A DNA stretch of 64,000 nucleotides from contig JACQZU010000012.1 in assembly GCA_016213735.1 (NCBI GenBank), positions 62,001 to 126,000 on the forward strand. Reading direction: 5' to 3'. The translations under genes were made by a program, and so were the position numbers. Below, piece after piece: positions 9,104-18,885 of this stretch. The notes beneath the pieces are model-generated. The model was not told the origin of the DNA. It saw only the letters and a program-made list of their open reading frames with translations, and did not search any database. The DNA comes from Acidobacteriota bacterium (GTDB lineage Bacteria > Acidobacteriota > Holophagae > Holophagales > Holophagaceae). Each line of letters begins with the position of its first letter. Position 1 is the stretch's first letter.

Positions 9104-9155
9104 GGTCCCATCCGCACCTGGCCCGGGGATCTCCTCCCGGGTTCCGGCTCAGCCC
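9097..9155. terminator. Nested inverted repeat between convergent genes
   Basis: An 8-base inverted repeat, GGGCTGAG at 9097-9104 and CTCAGCCC at 9148-9155, contains the stop codons of both convergent genes. It encloses a second repeat, CCCGGG at 9122-9127 and CCCGGG at 9136-9141. This could fold as a bidirectional terminator. There is no T-run, so the call rests on position and symmetry. Confidence 0.4.
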
Positions 9156-10840
9156 ATCATCAGGCTCCCGAAGGCCTCTCCCAGCAGGGGCGCTGCGCCG
9201 TGGGCGGTGTCCTCGTAGGAGCCGCCGACCCCGGGGGCGGGCACCCTGCGCACCCCTGGAGCCGCCGCCCTGGGGAAGAAGGCCCGGGCTGTGAGCATGG
9301 CCGCCAGGCGATCCCGGTCCTCCGGGTGCCCCCGGGCGGCGTTCAGGGCCCGTTCCAGGTCGGGATCCTGGCGGATCCAGTCGCGAAGGCGGCGGAAGGT
9401 CCCCCCGTAGGCTTCCTCGGTGGGGGCGGCGCCCTGCGCCTCCAGGCGCAGCAGGGAGAGCAGGGCGTGCAGGAGAACCTCGGGGCGGGCGGGAGACCCT
9501 CCTCGCCCGAGGTGGTGGTCCAGGCCCGCCAGGCGGGCCTGGAGGGGCGGGAGCCGCGAGGCCACCCCTTCGGTCAGGGACGCAAGGGCGAAGCCGAACG
9601 CGGCGCGGCCCCAGGGCTCCTGCAGTCCCGAGGGGGCCAGCCGGGCGGCCTCCACAGCGACCTCCAGGAGGTTCTCGAGACAGCGCTCCGCCATCGCGGG
9701 GCTGGCGAAACCCCGGGAAGCCGCCTCGTGCAGGACTCCGAGGAGCAGGTTCCCTCCCAGGCTGCTCTGGCGGGGCGGCGGGCCGAAGGCCTCCGACAGT
9801 TTGGCGTGGACCCAGGCCAGGCGGTCCCTGGCCTCCCCGAAAACCGCCGCCAAATCCCGATCGAGGACGTCGGGCATGGTGTGGAGGAGGTCCAGGGCCC
9901 GGACCAGATGCCATCCATCCCGGGGAAGCGCGAGGAGGGTGCCTTCCACACCTTCCCGCAGAGCCTGGACCCGTTCCCGGGACGCCCAGAGGAAGGCCCT
10001 CCGGGGCTCCGAACGGTGGCTTCGCGACAGGCGGATGAGAAAGGCGTTCTGAGCCCGGGGCGTGGTGCCCTGGAGGAAGGCAGGAATGCGTTCGAGCGCC
10101 GCAGCCAGGATCTCGAAGGCCGCAATGGCCTCGCTCTGGGTGGGCTGCCCCCCCGGGCACTCCAGCACGAAGGCGAGCAGGGCGGCCGGGTCCTCCCGGA
10201 AATGCGCGTAGTCCTCGATCTTGTGGCGGCGGGGGCCGGAGAGCAGGTGCAGGGCGGCTTCCAGGTCCTGGAGGACCCCCGCCTCCGGGAGGGCCTTGCG
10301 GCCCGCCGCCGTCAGGACCCATTCCCCTCCGGACTCGACCCGAAGGCGCCTGGCCTCCAGGGCCCGGATCGCTTCCAGTTCGTGCTCGATCCCCGACAAG
10401 CGGTCCAGGCATTCCTTGGCGGCGACCTCCAGATGGGCGAGGAGCTTCGGAAGCCGCCTGGAGACGTCCTCCGGGCCGTGGACCCCCCGGACTTCCATCC
10501 CCAGTCCCGCGAGACCTTGCCACAGCTCGCCGGCCTGGGGGTCTCCCTCCGGGGCTCCGCCGGGACCGCGGCGGAAGAGGCGAGCCAGGCCGCGGGGACG
10601 AAGCCCTTTCCTCGCCAGGTTCTCCGCCAGGCGGCGCAGCGGAAGCACCTGCTGCTGGCGGGCCTGCCACTGGGAATAGCGGGCCTCCAGGGCCTCCAGG
10701 GCCGAAGGGGGGGCGGGGGCGAGGAGTCCCTCCCGGCGCAGGCATTCCAGGGCTTCGGCATCCCCCGGGCCCAGGGCGGCCTCTCCGTCGCTGGCGAGGC
10801 GGAGGAGGAGCGATTGCTCAGGGGATGCTGGGGAACTCAC
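9149..10840 (-). CDS. Hypothetical protein, 563 aa
   Basis: I do not recognise this protein. The start GTG at 10840 is preceded by a good ribosome site (GGAAGGG about six bases upstream); the frame also stays open to an ATG at 10873. It is predicted mostly alpha-helical, rich in Leu, Ala, Arg and Glu, without a signal peptide or membrane segment, so probably cytoplasmic. It contains a WVLTAAGRKALPEAG segment like the wing of a winged-helix domain near residue 190, and long helical repeats afterwards. The C-terminus ends in GEAFGSLMMG after a Pro/Gly-rich linker. Neighbours give no functional hint. Codon use is typical of the window. Confidence 0.75.
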   Translation of the reverse strand: MSSPASPEQSLLLRLASDGEAALGPGDAEALECLRREGLLAPAPPSALEALEARYSQWQARQQQVLPLRRLAENLARKGLRPRGLARLFRRGPGGAPEGDPQAGELWQGLAGLGMEVRGVHGPEDVSRRLPKLLAHLEVAAKECLDRLSGIEHELEAIRALEARRLRVESGGEWVLTAAGRKALPEAGVLQDLEAALHLLSGPRRHKIEDYAHFREDPAALLAFVLECPGGQPTQSEAIAAFEILAAALERIPAFLQGTTPRAQNAFLIRLSRSHRSEPRRAFLWASRERVQALREGVEGTLLALPRDGWHLVRALDLLHTMPDVLDRDLAAVFGEARDRLAWVHAKLSEAFGPPPRQSSLGGNLLLGVLHEAASRGFASPAMAERCLENLLEVAVEAARLAPSGLQEPWGRAAFGFALASLTEGVASRLPPLQARLAGLDHHLGRGGSPARPEVLLHALLSLLRLEAQGAAPTEEAYGGTFRRLRDWIRQDPDLERALNAARGHPEDRDRLAAMLTARAFFPRAAAPGVRRVPAPGVGGSYEDTAHGAAPLLGEAFGSLMMG

Positions 10841-10915
10841 GCGGTCCCTTCCGGACAGGACTGCGCACATCATCGGAATCCAGGAACGGGGTCCTGAATC
10901 GGAACGGATTCCGGC

Positions 10916-11656
10916 CTACTTCAGGTGGCAGGAGAGGCAGAGCGCCGAGCGGGCATTGTCCCTCCGGAGGAAGGGGGGGATGGCGGGATCGTGCACCGCG
11001 TGGCAGGAGGTGCATTCCACCCGTCCGTTGCGCAGGGGTGTCGACGATCCCGCCAACGTCGAGGCGGGCACGAATTCAGCACCGGTGGACGGGTAGAGGA
11101 TGGAAACCGGGTGGTGGGCCGACAGGTTGGTGCCCATGTAGGCCGGGAGGTGGGTGGCGTAGCCGGCGAAGCCCGGGCGATGGCAGTAGCCGCAGTTTCC
11201 GGCGGACCCCGTGGGGTTCATGGCGGCGTGGGCCGAGGTGATGAAGGCGATCGAACCGAGGGGGTAGTTTCCGTTCACCAGCCCGGGACCCGGCATGTTG
11301 ACCACCGTGTCCACCGCGATGGTCCCGTCATGGCACGAGAGGCAGGCCAGGCTGTGGCCCCCCGGGGCGCTGGGGAGGTTGTGAAGGGATTCGCTGAAAT
11401 AGGTGGTGTACCTGGAGGGATCGGGCAGGGACCGGTTCCAGAGCGGGACGTTGGAGACCGAGGACAGTGAACTGTGGGGCGTGTGACAGAAGACGCAGAT
11501 CTGGGTGTAGTTGCTGATGGCCGTGCTGTGCATGGCCGAACTCTGGCCGTAGACCCAACTCAGGTCGTGCTTGGACCCCACGATGTGCCCTTGCCCTTCC
11601 AGAGGGGCGGCCGCGAGGACCAGGAGAATGACCAGCCAGGGATGACGGGGATGCAT
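10916..11656 (-). CDS. Secreted pentaheme c-type cytochrome (doubled-CXXCH type)
   Basis: A 246-residue protein with a signal peptide (about 1-22) and five heme-binding CXXCH motifs: Cys54-His58, Cys105-His109, Cys155-His159, Cys215-His219 and Cys240-His244. Extra histidines (for example HTPH after the first motif and HAVHDP after the fourth) can serve as distal ligands. The spacing and the CHTPH/CHDG/CHAVHDP contexts are those of doubled-CXXCH multiheme cytochromes that carry electrons in the periplasm or outside the cell. I chose the ATG at 11656 because it places the signal peptide first; the frame is open 36 codons further upstream. The gene follows scpB after 189 bases and is probably transcribed separately. 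Confidence 0.85.
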   Translation of the reverse strand: MHPRHPWLVILLVLAAAPLEGQGHIVGSKHDLSWVYGQSSAMHSTAISNYTQICVFCHTPHSSLSSVSNVPLWNRSLPDPSRYTTYFSESLHNLPSAPGGHSLACLSCHDGTIAVDTVVNMPGPGLVNGNYPLGSIAFITSAHAAMNPTGSAGNCGYCHRPGFAGYATHLPAYMGTNLSAHHPVSILYPSTGAEFVPASTLAGSSTPLRNGRVECTSCHAVHDPAIPPFLRRDNARSALCLSCHLK

Positions 11657-11845
11657 CGGAAGGCCTCGACCAGGATTTTTCGTGGGGGCATGTCGTGGTC
11701 GGCTTCCGGGGTTTGGAGCGAGGAGCCCCGGAAGACGACAAGAAATACAAGATATGAGGGTCATTATTTAAATGCAATCTTTGCCTGGCCTGAAGACGCC
11801 AGGGAGGGAGGAAAGGACCAGCGGCCTGCCCGGGAGGGCGGACCC

Positions 11846-12673
11846 TCAGGGGGACGGGGCGGTGGGGCTGGGGTCCTCGGAAACCGCGGCGGGTTCCCCG
11901 AAGAGCCCGTCCTCGGGCATCTCGGGCGCGTCCAGGGTGGCCAGGGCCTTGGCCTCCAGGCCGCTCTCGCCGAAGTCCGCCAGGCGGGGCAGGTCGTGGA
12001 GGCCCTTGAGGCCGAAGTGCAGCAGGAAGGTCTGGGTGGTGGCGTACATCATGGGCCGGCCCACCACCGCCTTGCGGCCCACGGGCTGGACCAGCTCCCG
12101 CTCCAGCAGGCTGCGCACCTGCTGGGCGCTGCTGGTGACGCCGCGCAGCTCGTTCAGCTCCGGAATGGTGATGGGCTGGCGGTAGGCCACGATGGCCAGG
12201 GTCTCCACCTGGGCGGGGGTGAGCTTGCCGCTGCGGATGGTGGTCACCAGCCTGGACACCAGGGCGCTGTACTCCCGCGCCGTGGCCATGCGCCACCCGC
12301 CCCCCACCTCGATGAGGCGCACGCCCCGGGGCGGGACGAGCCGTTCCTGGAGCTTCTCGATGGCCTGCCGCAGGGGCCCCTCGTGGATGCCGGTCAACTC
12401 CTGCAGCCGGGCCAGGTCCAGCACCTCTCCGCTGGCCAGGAAGAGGGCCTCCAGGGCGCCGGGGAGGTCGCCGCCCTCCTCCCAGAGGGGCTCCATCGGA
12501 TAGAGGCTCCGGTCCGGCTCCGCCGATCCCGCCGTCGCCTCGATCTCCGGGGACCCGAAGGCCGGCTGCATCTCCGGGTGGTCCTCGAACATCCGCAGCT
12601 GCAGGGCCTCCAGGTCCTCCGGGAGGAGGGGCGGCAGCGCGTCGTCGGGGGGCAGGGCGTCGGGATCGGTCAT
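11846..12673 (-). CDS. scpB: Segregation and condensation protein ScpB
   Basis: A 275-residue protein with the two winged-helix domains of ScpB, the kleisin-interacting subunit of the SMC-ScpAB condensin complex. The core shows ALEALFLASGEVLDLARL near residue 80, and the most conserved block LTPAQVETLAIVAYRQPITIPELNELRGV, VRSLLERELVQPVGRK and VGRPMMYATTQTFLLHFGL. Acidic and Pro-rich extensions lie at both ends. The start ATG at 12673 (MTDPDALPP) is preferred over 12757. scpA is not adjacent in this window, which is unusual since the two are often neighbours. Confidence 0.93.
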   Translation of the reverse strand: MTDPDALPPDDALPPLLPEDLEALQLRMFEDHPEMQPAFGSPEIEATAGSAEPDRSLYPMEPLWEEGGDLPGALEALFLASGEVLDLARLQELTGIHEGPLRQAIEKLQERLVPPRGVRLIEVGGGWRMATAREYSALVSRLVTTIRSGKLTPAQVETLAIVAYRQPITIPELNELRGVTSSAQQVRSLLERELVQPVGRKAVVGRPMMYATTQTFLLHFGLKGLHDLPRLADFGESGLEAKALATLDAPEMPEDGLFGEPAAVSEDPSPTAPSP

Positions 12674-12915
12674 GGAGGGGCCGGAAGATTCGATTATCCG
12701 CGAAAGCGGCGGCCGGGCGAATGCCCCATGGATGCTCCTCTCTGTCCGGTGCGGCACCGCAGAGGCGAAAGGAGGATTCCTTCTGATCTGTCAGGGAATG
12801 CAGTCATTGGCCCGGTCCCCGGACTCCTCATTCGACTGGTCCCATCGGAAATGCTCGAACCGGTCGCGGCCCGGGGAGGGGTCTCCCCTAGCCTGGGGGC
12901 CCAAGGAGGTCCTCC

Positions 12916-13740
12916 ATGAGCCGTTCCGCTTCCCGCGTCCTGACCCTGATCCGCCGAGCCCTGGTGGCCGCCCTCTGGCTCCTGCCCGCCGCGCTGCAGG
13001 CCCAGACCGTGATCTCGGCCCTTCCCTATGTCATCTCCAACCCCGGCAGGTACCAGGTGAGTTTCAACTTGGCCTACGGCGCCGCTTCCGGGGCCGCGAT
13101 CACCGTGGCCGCCAGCGAAGTGGACCTGGACCTGGGGGGCTTCAACCTGATGGGCGGCAGCGGGGCCACGGGGATCTCCCTCTCGGGCGTCGCCCAGGTG
13201 CGGGTTCGGAACGGCTACCTCACGGGCTTCAGCACGGGGGTCCAGGTCACCGGCGGCTCCAGCGGCGTGGAACTGACGGGACTCACGGTGGGCGGCGGCT
13301 CCCTGGGCATGTACCTCGTCGGGCAGGACCTGAACGTCCACGCCAACGTGGTGCGGGAGATCCTCTCCACCACGGGAACGGCCACGGGGATTTTCGTGGC
13401 GGGGCAGTCCGTGCGCGTCTGGGACAACACCGTGCGCAACGTCCGCAGCACCGCGGCGGGCGCTTCCTCCCACGGCATCCTGGTCAACTCCTCGGTGGGG
13501 GATTTCACCTGGGGGAGCCTGGAGGGCAACCGCATCGCCCTGGCCGCGGGCCTCTCCTCCAGCTACGGCATCTCGGTGCAGAACGCGTCCACCATGGTCG
13601 TCCTGGGCAACCAGATCCTCAACGCCCGCTCGGGGCTGGGGTACTACGGCAGCGGGGGCAGCATCAAGTACGGCAACAACATCGTCACCGGCGCCACCAC
13701 GGCCTACGGGATCGGCACCGACATCGGGAACAACCACTGA
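12916..13740 (+). CDS. Secreted right-handed beta-helix protein
   Basis: A 274-residue protein with a long signal peptide (residues 1-30, ending LPAALQAQ). The mature part is rich in Gly, Ser, Val, Asn and Thr, with short repeats such as SGVAQVRVRNGYLTGFSTGV, GVELTGLTVGGGSLGMYLV and NASTMVVLGNQILNA. That spacing is typical of parallel beta-helix (NosD/pectate lyase-like) folds, in which each turn is about 22 residues. No catalytic residues are evident. A strong ribosome site (AAGGAGG) lies 9 bases upstream of the ATG. The gene is single and converges with the phosphatidylserine decarboxylase gene. Function is unknown; carbohydrate binding is possible for this fold. Confidence 0.75.
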   Translation: MSRSASRVLTLIRRALVAALWLLPAALQAQTVISALPYVISNPGRYQVSFNLAYGAASGAAITVAASEVDLDLGGFNLMGGSGATGISLSGVAQVRVRNGYLTGFSTGVQVTGGSSGVELTGLTVGGGSLGMYLVGQDLNVHANVVREILSTTGTATGIFVAGQSVRVWDNTVRNVRSTAAGASSHGILVNSSVGDFTWGSLEGNRIALAAGLSSSYGISVQNASTMVVLGNQILNARSGLGYYGSGGSIKYGNNIVTGATTAYGIGTDIGNNH

Positions 13741-13765
13741 CCGGGAGGCCCGGCGCCGGCGGCCC

Positions 13766-14698
13766 TCAGTAGCTGCCCAGGCGCTGCCCCACCCGGACGT
13801 CGCCGTCGGCACGCAGGGGGGTCCACCGTTCCGCCCGGGGGCCCCCCACCAGCAGGACCACCGTGCTGCCGAAGGCGAAGGTGCCCAGGTCCTCGCCGGG
13901 GGCGCAGGGCAATCCGGGCACCTCCATCCCCCCGTCCTTGGGCAGCGGCCGTCCCTCCCGCCACTTGGCGTCCAGGAGCACGCCGCCCACATGGGTGGCC
14001 CCCACCAGGACCGCGGCCACCTCCAGGCCCTCGTCGGGACCCGTGCCCGTGGCCGTCCAGGTGGCCCTCCGGTTCCGCTCGTAGAGGCGGGGCGTATGGG
14101 CGGTGCTGGCCTCGTTCACGGGCCAGAGTTCCCCTTCCACCCTGGAGAGGGCCGTCACGCGCCCTTCCAGGGGCACGTGGATGCGGTGGTAGTCCTTCGG
14201 GGCCAGGTAGAGGACCAGGTAGTGCCCTCCCTCGAAGCGCTGGGCCCGGGGGTCGTGCTTCAGGAGTTCGGGGATGCGGTAGGGGAGGCCCTTGGCCTGG
14301 ATGGCGCAGCCCTCGGTGATGCGGCCGGCGGCCACGATGCGGGCGTCCACGGGGCTGTTGAGAAAGCCGGGCACCGGCGGATCCTGGGGGCGCAGGCCCG
14401 GCCTGAGCCTCCGGGTGAAGAGGTCCTGGAGGGTCTCGAAGTCCTCGACCGGCCGGTCCGCCTCCTTCAGGTCGGCTCCCACCTGGGCCGCGAACCCGCC
14501 GAGCAGGGCCGGCCGGAGGAAGCGCGGCACGGGCTGGCGCGCGGCCCAGCCGGCGAAGGCCGACCCCAGCTTCTTCGGGTACAGCCGAAGTAGGCGCAGG
14601 GAGAAGGGCCCCCGCCCGGGCCCGAGCACCAGGAGGAGCAGCAGCAGGCCCAGGGCCAGCAACAGCGCCACTTTCAAGGATGCAGGCCATCCGCTCAT
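13766..14698 (-). CDS. psd: Phosphatidylserine decarboxylase
   Basis: A 310-residue enzyme that converts phosphatidylserine to phosphatidylethanolamine at the inner membrane. The N-terminus has a hydrophobic anchor (about 8-26). Conserved blocks are present: FNSPVDARIVAAG, YLVLYLAPKDYHRIHVPLEG with its catalytic His, and the autocleavage site FGST at 276-279, where Ser278 becomes the pyruvoyl group of a roughly 33-residue alpha chain. The usual LGST is FGST here, a conservative change. Start ATG at 14698 is chosen because upstream codons are not protein-like. It is divergent from a DMT-type transporter. Confidence 0.92.
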   Translation of the reverse strand: MSGWPASLKVALLLALGLLLLLLVLGPGRGPFSLRLLRLYPKKLGSAFAGWAARQPVPRFLRPALLGGFAAQVGADLKEADRPVEDFETLQDLFTRRLRPGLRPQDPPVPGFLNSPVDARIVAAGRITEGCAIQAKGLPYRIPELLKHDPRAQRFEGGHYLVLYLAPKDYHRIHVPLEGRVTALSRVEGELWPVNEASTAHTPRLYERNRRATWTATGTGPDEGLEVAAVLVGATHVGGVLLDAKWREGRPLPKDGGMEVPGLPCAPGEDLGTFAFGSTVVLLVGGPRAERWTPLRADGDVRVGQRLGSY

Positions 14699-14855
14699 CA
14701 CCGTCCAAGGTAGCAGAGGGCCCGGGGCCGGGCCCTTCGGGGATGTGACGGAGGTTACGCGCCGCGCCGCCGCCCCGGGTGTAGGGTCCTTGCTTCGGCC
14801 ACGAAGGAGGCCCTGCTCGTCGGGCGGCCGGAGACGCGAAAGGAGGCAGCCGGGG

Positions 14856-15875
14856 TTGAACGCATCCAGTCGCCGCTGGGACCTTGCCATCTGGTTCTTC
14901 GCCTTCGGGTACTTCGCCACCTACGCCCCCTACAGCGCCCTCGACAAGGCCCTGGCCGAGGGCCACTGGCCCGGGATGCAGGGGCCCATCTCCGGCTTCG
15001 CCCTGCTCCCCGGCTCGGTCCTGGCCACCTTCGCGGGGATGCTGGCCTTCCTGGGGCTTTCGGGCTGGTGGCGGCTCGCCGGAACCCGGCGGGTCCTGGG
15101 GGTCGGGGTGCACCTCCCGGGGCCCTGGACCTTCCTCTCGGGGGCCTGCACCGCCGCCATCATCATGACCACCACCCTGGCCTACACCTTCCAGGGGGTG
15201 AGCATCGTCTTCATGATGCTGCTCATGCGGGGCGGCGTGCTGGTGATCGCCCCCCTGGTGGACGCCTTCGCGGGGAGGAGGGTCCGGTGGTTCTCCTGGA
15301 CCGCCCTGGGGCTGGCCCTGGCCGCCCTGCTGGCGGCCTTCGCGGAGCGCATGAGCTTCCGGATCAGCCCCGGCGCCGCCCTGGACGTGGGCGCCTACCT
15401 CCTGGCCTACTTCGTCCGCCTGCGATTCATGAGCCGCCTCGCCAAGTCGGACGACCCCGGGACCACGAAGCGCTACTTCGCGGAGGAGCAGATGGTGGCG
15501 ACGCCCCTCCTCCTGCTCGCCCTGGGCCTCCTGGCCCTGTGGAACGGCGGGCCGGCTGCGGCCAAGGTCCGGGAGGGATTCCTCCTGCTCGGGGGGCCCC
15601 TGAAATGGCCCGCCTTCGCGGTGGGCCTGCTGTCCCTGGGCACCGGGATCTTCGGAGGGCTCATCCTGCTGGACCGCCGGGAGAACAGTTTCTGCGTCCC
15701 CGTGAACCGGGCCAGCAGCGTGCTGGCGGGCGTCGCCGCGACCCTGGCCCTCCACCTCCTGGCCGGCCAGCGGCTGCCCAGCCCCTTCGAGTGGGCCGGC
15801 GCGGCGCTGCTGGTGACGGCCATCCTGGTGCTGAGCCTGCCGACCCTCCGCCCTTCCAGGCCGCCTGCAACCTGA
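14856..15875 (+). CDS. DMT/EamA-like integral membrane transporter
   Basis: A 339-residue protein with about ten hydrophobic segments. It has two halves resembling EamA repeats; the second half ends with PVNRASSVLAGVAATLALHLL and a final helix pair, as in drug/metabolite transporters. Substrate is unknown. The start is a TTG at 14856: it has a strong ribosome site, AAAGGAGG at 14839-14846, about nine bases upstream, and residues before it are not membrane-protein-like. The gene is divergent from psd. Confidence 0.75.
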   Translation: MNASSRRWDLAIWFFAFGYFATYAPYSALDKALAEGHWPGMQGPISGFALLPGSVLATFAGMLAFLGLSGWWRLAGTRRVLGVGVHLPGPWTFLSGACTAAIIMTTTLAYTFQGVSIVFMMLLMRGGVLVIAPLVDAFAGRRVRWFSWTALGLALAALLAAFAERMSFRISPGAALDVGAYLLAYFVRLRFMSRLAKSDDPGTTKRYFAEEQMVATPLLLLALGLLALWNGGPAAAKVREGFLLLGGPLKWPAFAVGLLSLGTGIFGGLILLDRRENSFCVPVNRASSVLAGVAATLALHLLAGQRLPSPFEWAGAALLVTAILVLSLPTLRPSRPPAT

Positions 15876-15893
15876 GTTTGCCCTCCGGGGCCC

Positions 15894-17279
<1,386 letters not shown>

Positions 17280-17355
17280 GGGTTTTCCCGGCAAAGGATC
17301 CAGTATGCCGGGAGCCGGCGCGGACCCCAACGCCCCCCTCGCGGCGCGCGGGGGC

Positions 17356-17607
17356 TCAATCGCCCGCGCGGATCCTGCGCAGGGCCGCTTCCAGCGCGGC
17401 ATGGGACCCGGGAGGGGTCTCACTGGGAAGGCCCAGGGCGCGTTTCGCGAAGCCCGGCAGGTGCCGGAGCCCGTCCACGAAGGCGTGGCACGCGCGGCAC
17501 AGGAGCAGGTGCAGGCGGATCCCCAGGCGGGCCCGGAGGCCCAGCTGCCCCTCGAGGTAGTCGGTGGCGCGCTCCTGGACGCTCTGGCAGGTGGGCATCA
17601 GGCTCAT
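17356..17607 (-). CDS. Zinc-finger (zf-HC2-like) anti-sigma factor
   Basis: An 83-residue protein with Cys7, His33, Cys37 and Cys40, an H-x3-C-x2-C zinc motif (HLLLCRAC) of the ZAS/zf-HC2 anti-sigma fold. There is no transmembrane segment, so it would be a soluble cytoplasmic anti-sigma factor. Its ATG overlaps the stop of the ECF sigma gene by four bases (ATGA), a sign of coupled, stoichiometric synthesis. By analogy with other ZAS proteins it may release the sigma factor on a redox or metal signal; that is inference. It is the last gene of the RiPP/YceI/sigma cluster. Confidence 0.8.
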   Translation of the reverse strand: MSLMPTCQSVQERATDYLEGQLGLRARLGIRLHLLLCRACHAFVDGLRHLPGFAKRALGLPSETPPGSHAALEAALRRIRAGD

Positions 17608-18221
17608 GGACGGCCTCCCCGGCAATGGTCCCGCAGGCGGGCCTGCAGGGTGGTCCGCGCCCGGTGGAGGCGCTGTCGGACCGCGGCGGGGCTGATCCCC
17701 AGATGGCGGGCGATGGCCTCGCTGTCCCAGTCCTCCAGGTCCTTCAGCACGAAGACGGCCCGGACGCCGTCGGGCAGCGTTTCCAGGGCCTGCAGGAACA
17801 GCTCCCGGATCTCCCGGCGCTCCGCCAGCCCGTGGGCCTCGGCTTCCACGTGCCAGGGGACGGCTCCGGGCGCTTCCAGGTGGTGTCCGCGGCTGTCGAA
17901 GGGTCCGATCGCCGGTTCTTCCCTCTGCTCCCGCTCCCGCACCCGGACGCGGCTGCGGCGCACCATGAGGGCGGCGTTGAGGCAGACCCTGTAGCCCCAG
18001 CTGCTGAAGCGGCTCCGCCCCTCGAAGCGGGGCAGCTCCCGGTGGATGGCGATCAGCGCTTCCTGGAGGGCGTCCTCGGCGTCCATGGGGTCGCCCAGGA
18101 TGCGCAGGATCCCGTGGTGGAAGAGACCCAGGTGGGGTTTCACCAGGGCCTCGAAGGCGTCGGCATCGCCCGCCACCGCGCGCGCGATCAGTTCGTCCTC
18201 GGCGTCCGGAGGGGAAGGCAT
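17604..18221 (-). CDS. ECF-type RNA polymerase sigma factor
   Basis: A 205-residue sigma-70 family protein. Region 2 spans about residues 10-90, including FHHGILRILGDPMDAEDALQEAL and RFSSWGYRVCLNAA. Region 4 lies at about 140-200 with the helix-turn-helix segment DWDSEAIARHLGISPAAVRQRLHRART. There is an extended His/Glu-rich linker between them. It lies 47 bases after the yceI gene and overlaps its anti-sigma gene by four bases. The gene order suggests it controls the HvfA-type cluster upstream, and perhaps the copper response more widely; direct promoter evidence is lacking. Confidence 0.92.
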   Translation of the reverse strand: MPSPPDAEDELIARAVAGDADAFEALVKPHLGLFHHGILRILGDPMDAEDALQEALIAIHRELPRFEGRSRFSSWGYRVCLNAALMVRRSRVRVREREQREEPAIGPFDSRGHHLEAPGAVPWHVEAEAHGLAERREIRELFLQALETLPDGVRAVFVLKDLEDWDSEAIARHLGISPAAVRQRLHRARTTLQARLRDHCRGGRP

Positions 18222-18268
18222 GCGGGGGCCAGTGTGGCCTGGACTCCGCGAGGGGGCAAGGCTCGGGG

Positions 18269-18874
18269 CTACTTGCGGGAAGCTCCCCGGGGGGCAGGCT
18301 TGGCCTCCTCGAAGGAACCCACCAGCAACAGTTCCAGATCCACCTGTTTCTTGAGGCTGATCTTGGCGGCGACGCTCTCGGCCCCGATCCCGAAATCCAG
18401 GCGGTCCAGGGGCAGGGCGGCCCGGTAGGACCAGGTGGGAACCCCCGCGCCATTCACCCCCTCGGCGGCCGTGAAGGGAAGCTCCAGTTCCCGGGAGACC
18501 CCATGCAGGTCCAGGGTTCCCCGGACCAGGACCTTGTTCCCTTCCCTCCGGGCGCTGGTCGAGGTGAAGGTGATCCGTGGGAAGGTCGAGGCCCCGAAGA
18601 AATCCGGGGATCGCAGATGCTCGTCCCTGGCCCCGTTGGAGGTGTTGACGGAGCGGGTTTCGAGTTCCACCCGGATCCGCGCGCCTTCCAGGGTGGCGGG
18701 GTCCCCCGAGATGTCCACCTTGTACCGGTCGAAGCGCCCCGGCACATCGAAGAGAAGGGTGGAGGCCCTGAATCCAAGGACGGTGTGATTGCGGTCCACG
18801 CGGAAGACGCGGGCCTGGGCGGCCAGGGGGGACACCAGGAGCAAGGCCGGCGCGAACCAGCGGAAAGGGTGCAT
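18269..18874 (-). CDS. YceI family periplasmic protein
   Basis: A 201-residue protein with a signal peptide (about 1-20, ending PLAAQA). It has the YceI lipocalin-like barrel pattern: FRVDRNHTVLGFRAS, GRFDRYKVDISGDPATL, SVNTSNGARDEHLRSPDFFGASTFPRI and the LVRGTLDLHGVSRELELPF block. YceI proteins bind isoprenoid quinones or other hydrophobic ligands in the periplasm. Here the gene sits between the DUF2063 partner gene (11 bases downstream of it) and the sigma factor. Published HvfA-type clusters often hold a DoxX-like membrane protein as fourth member; a YceI protein in that place is a variation. Its link to the RiPP is inferred from operon position. Confidence 0.9.
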   Translation of the reverse strand: MHPFRWFAPALLLVSPLAAQARVFRVDRNHTVLGFRASTLLFDVPGRFDRYKVDISGDPATLEGARIRVELETRSVNTSNGARDEHLRSPDFFGASTFPRITFTSTSARREGNKVLVRGTLDLHGVSRELELPFTAAEGVNGAGVPTWSYRAALPLDRLDFGIGAESVAAKISLKKQVDLELLLVGSFEEAKPAPRGASRK

Positions 18875-18885
18875 GGGGTTCTCCT

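Noticed and set aside
13766-14920. A longer N-terminus for the phosphatidylserine decarboxylase
   Set aside because: The extra 74 residues are Arg/Pro-rich and would run through the promoter and into the start of the divergent transporter gene.
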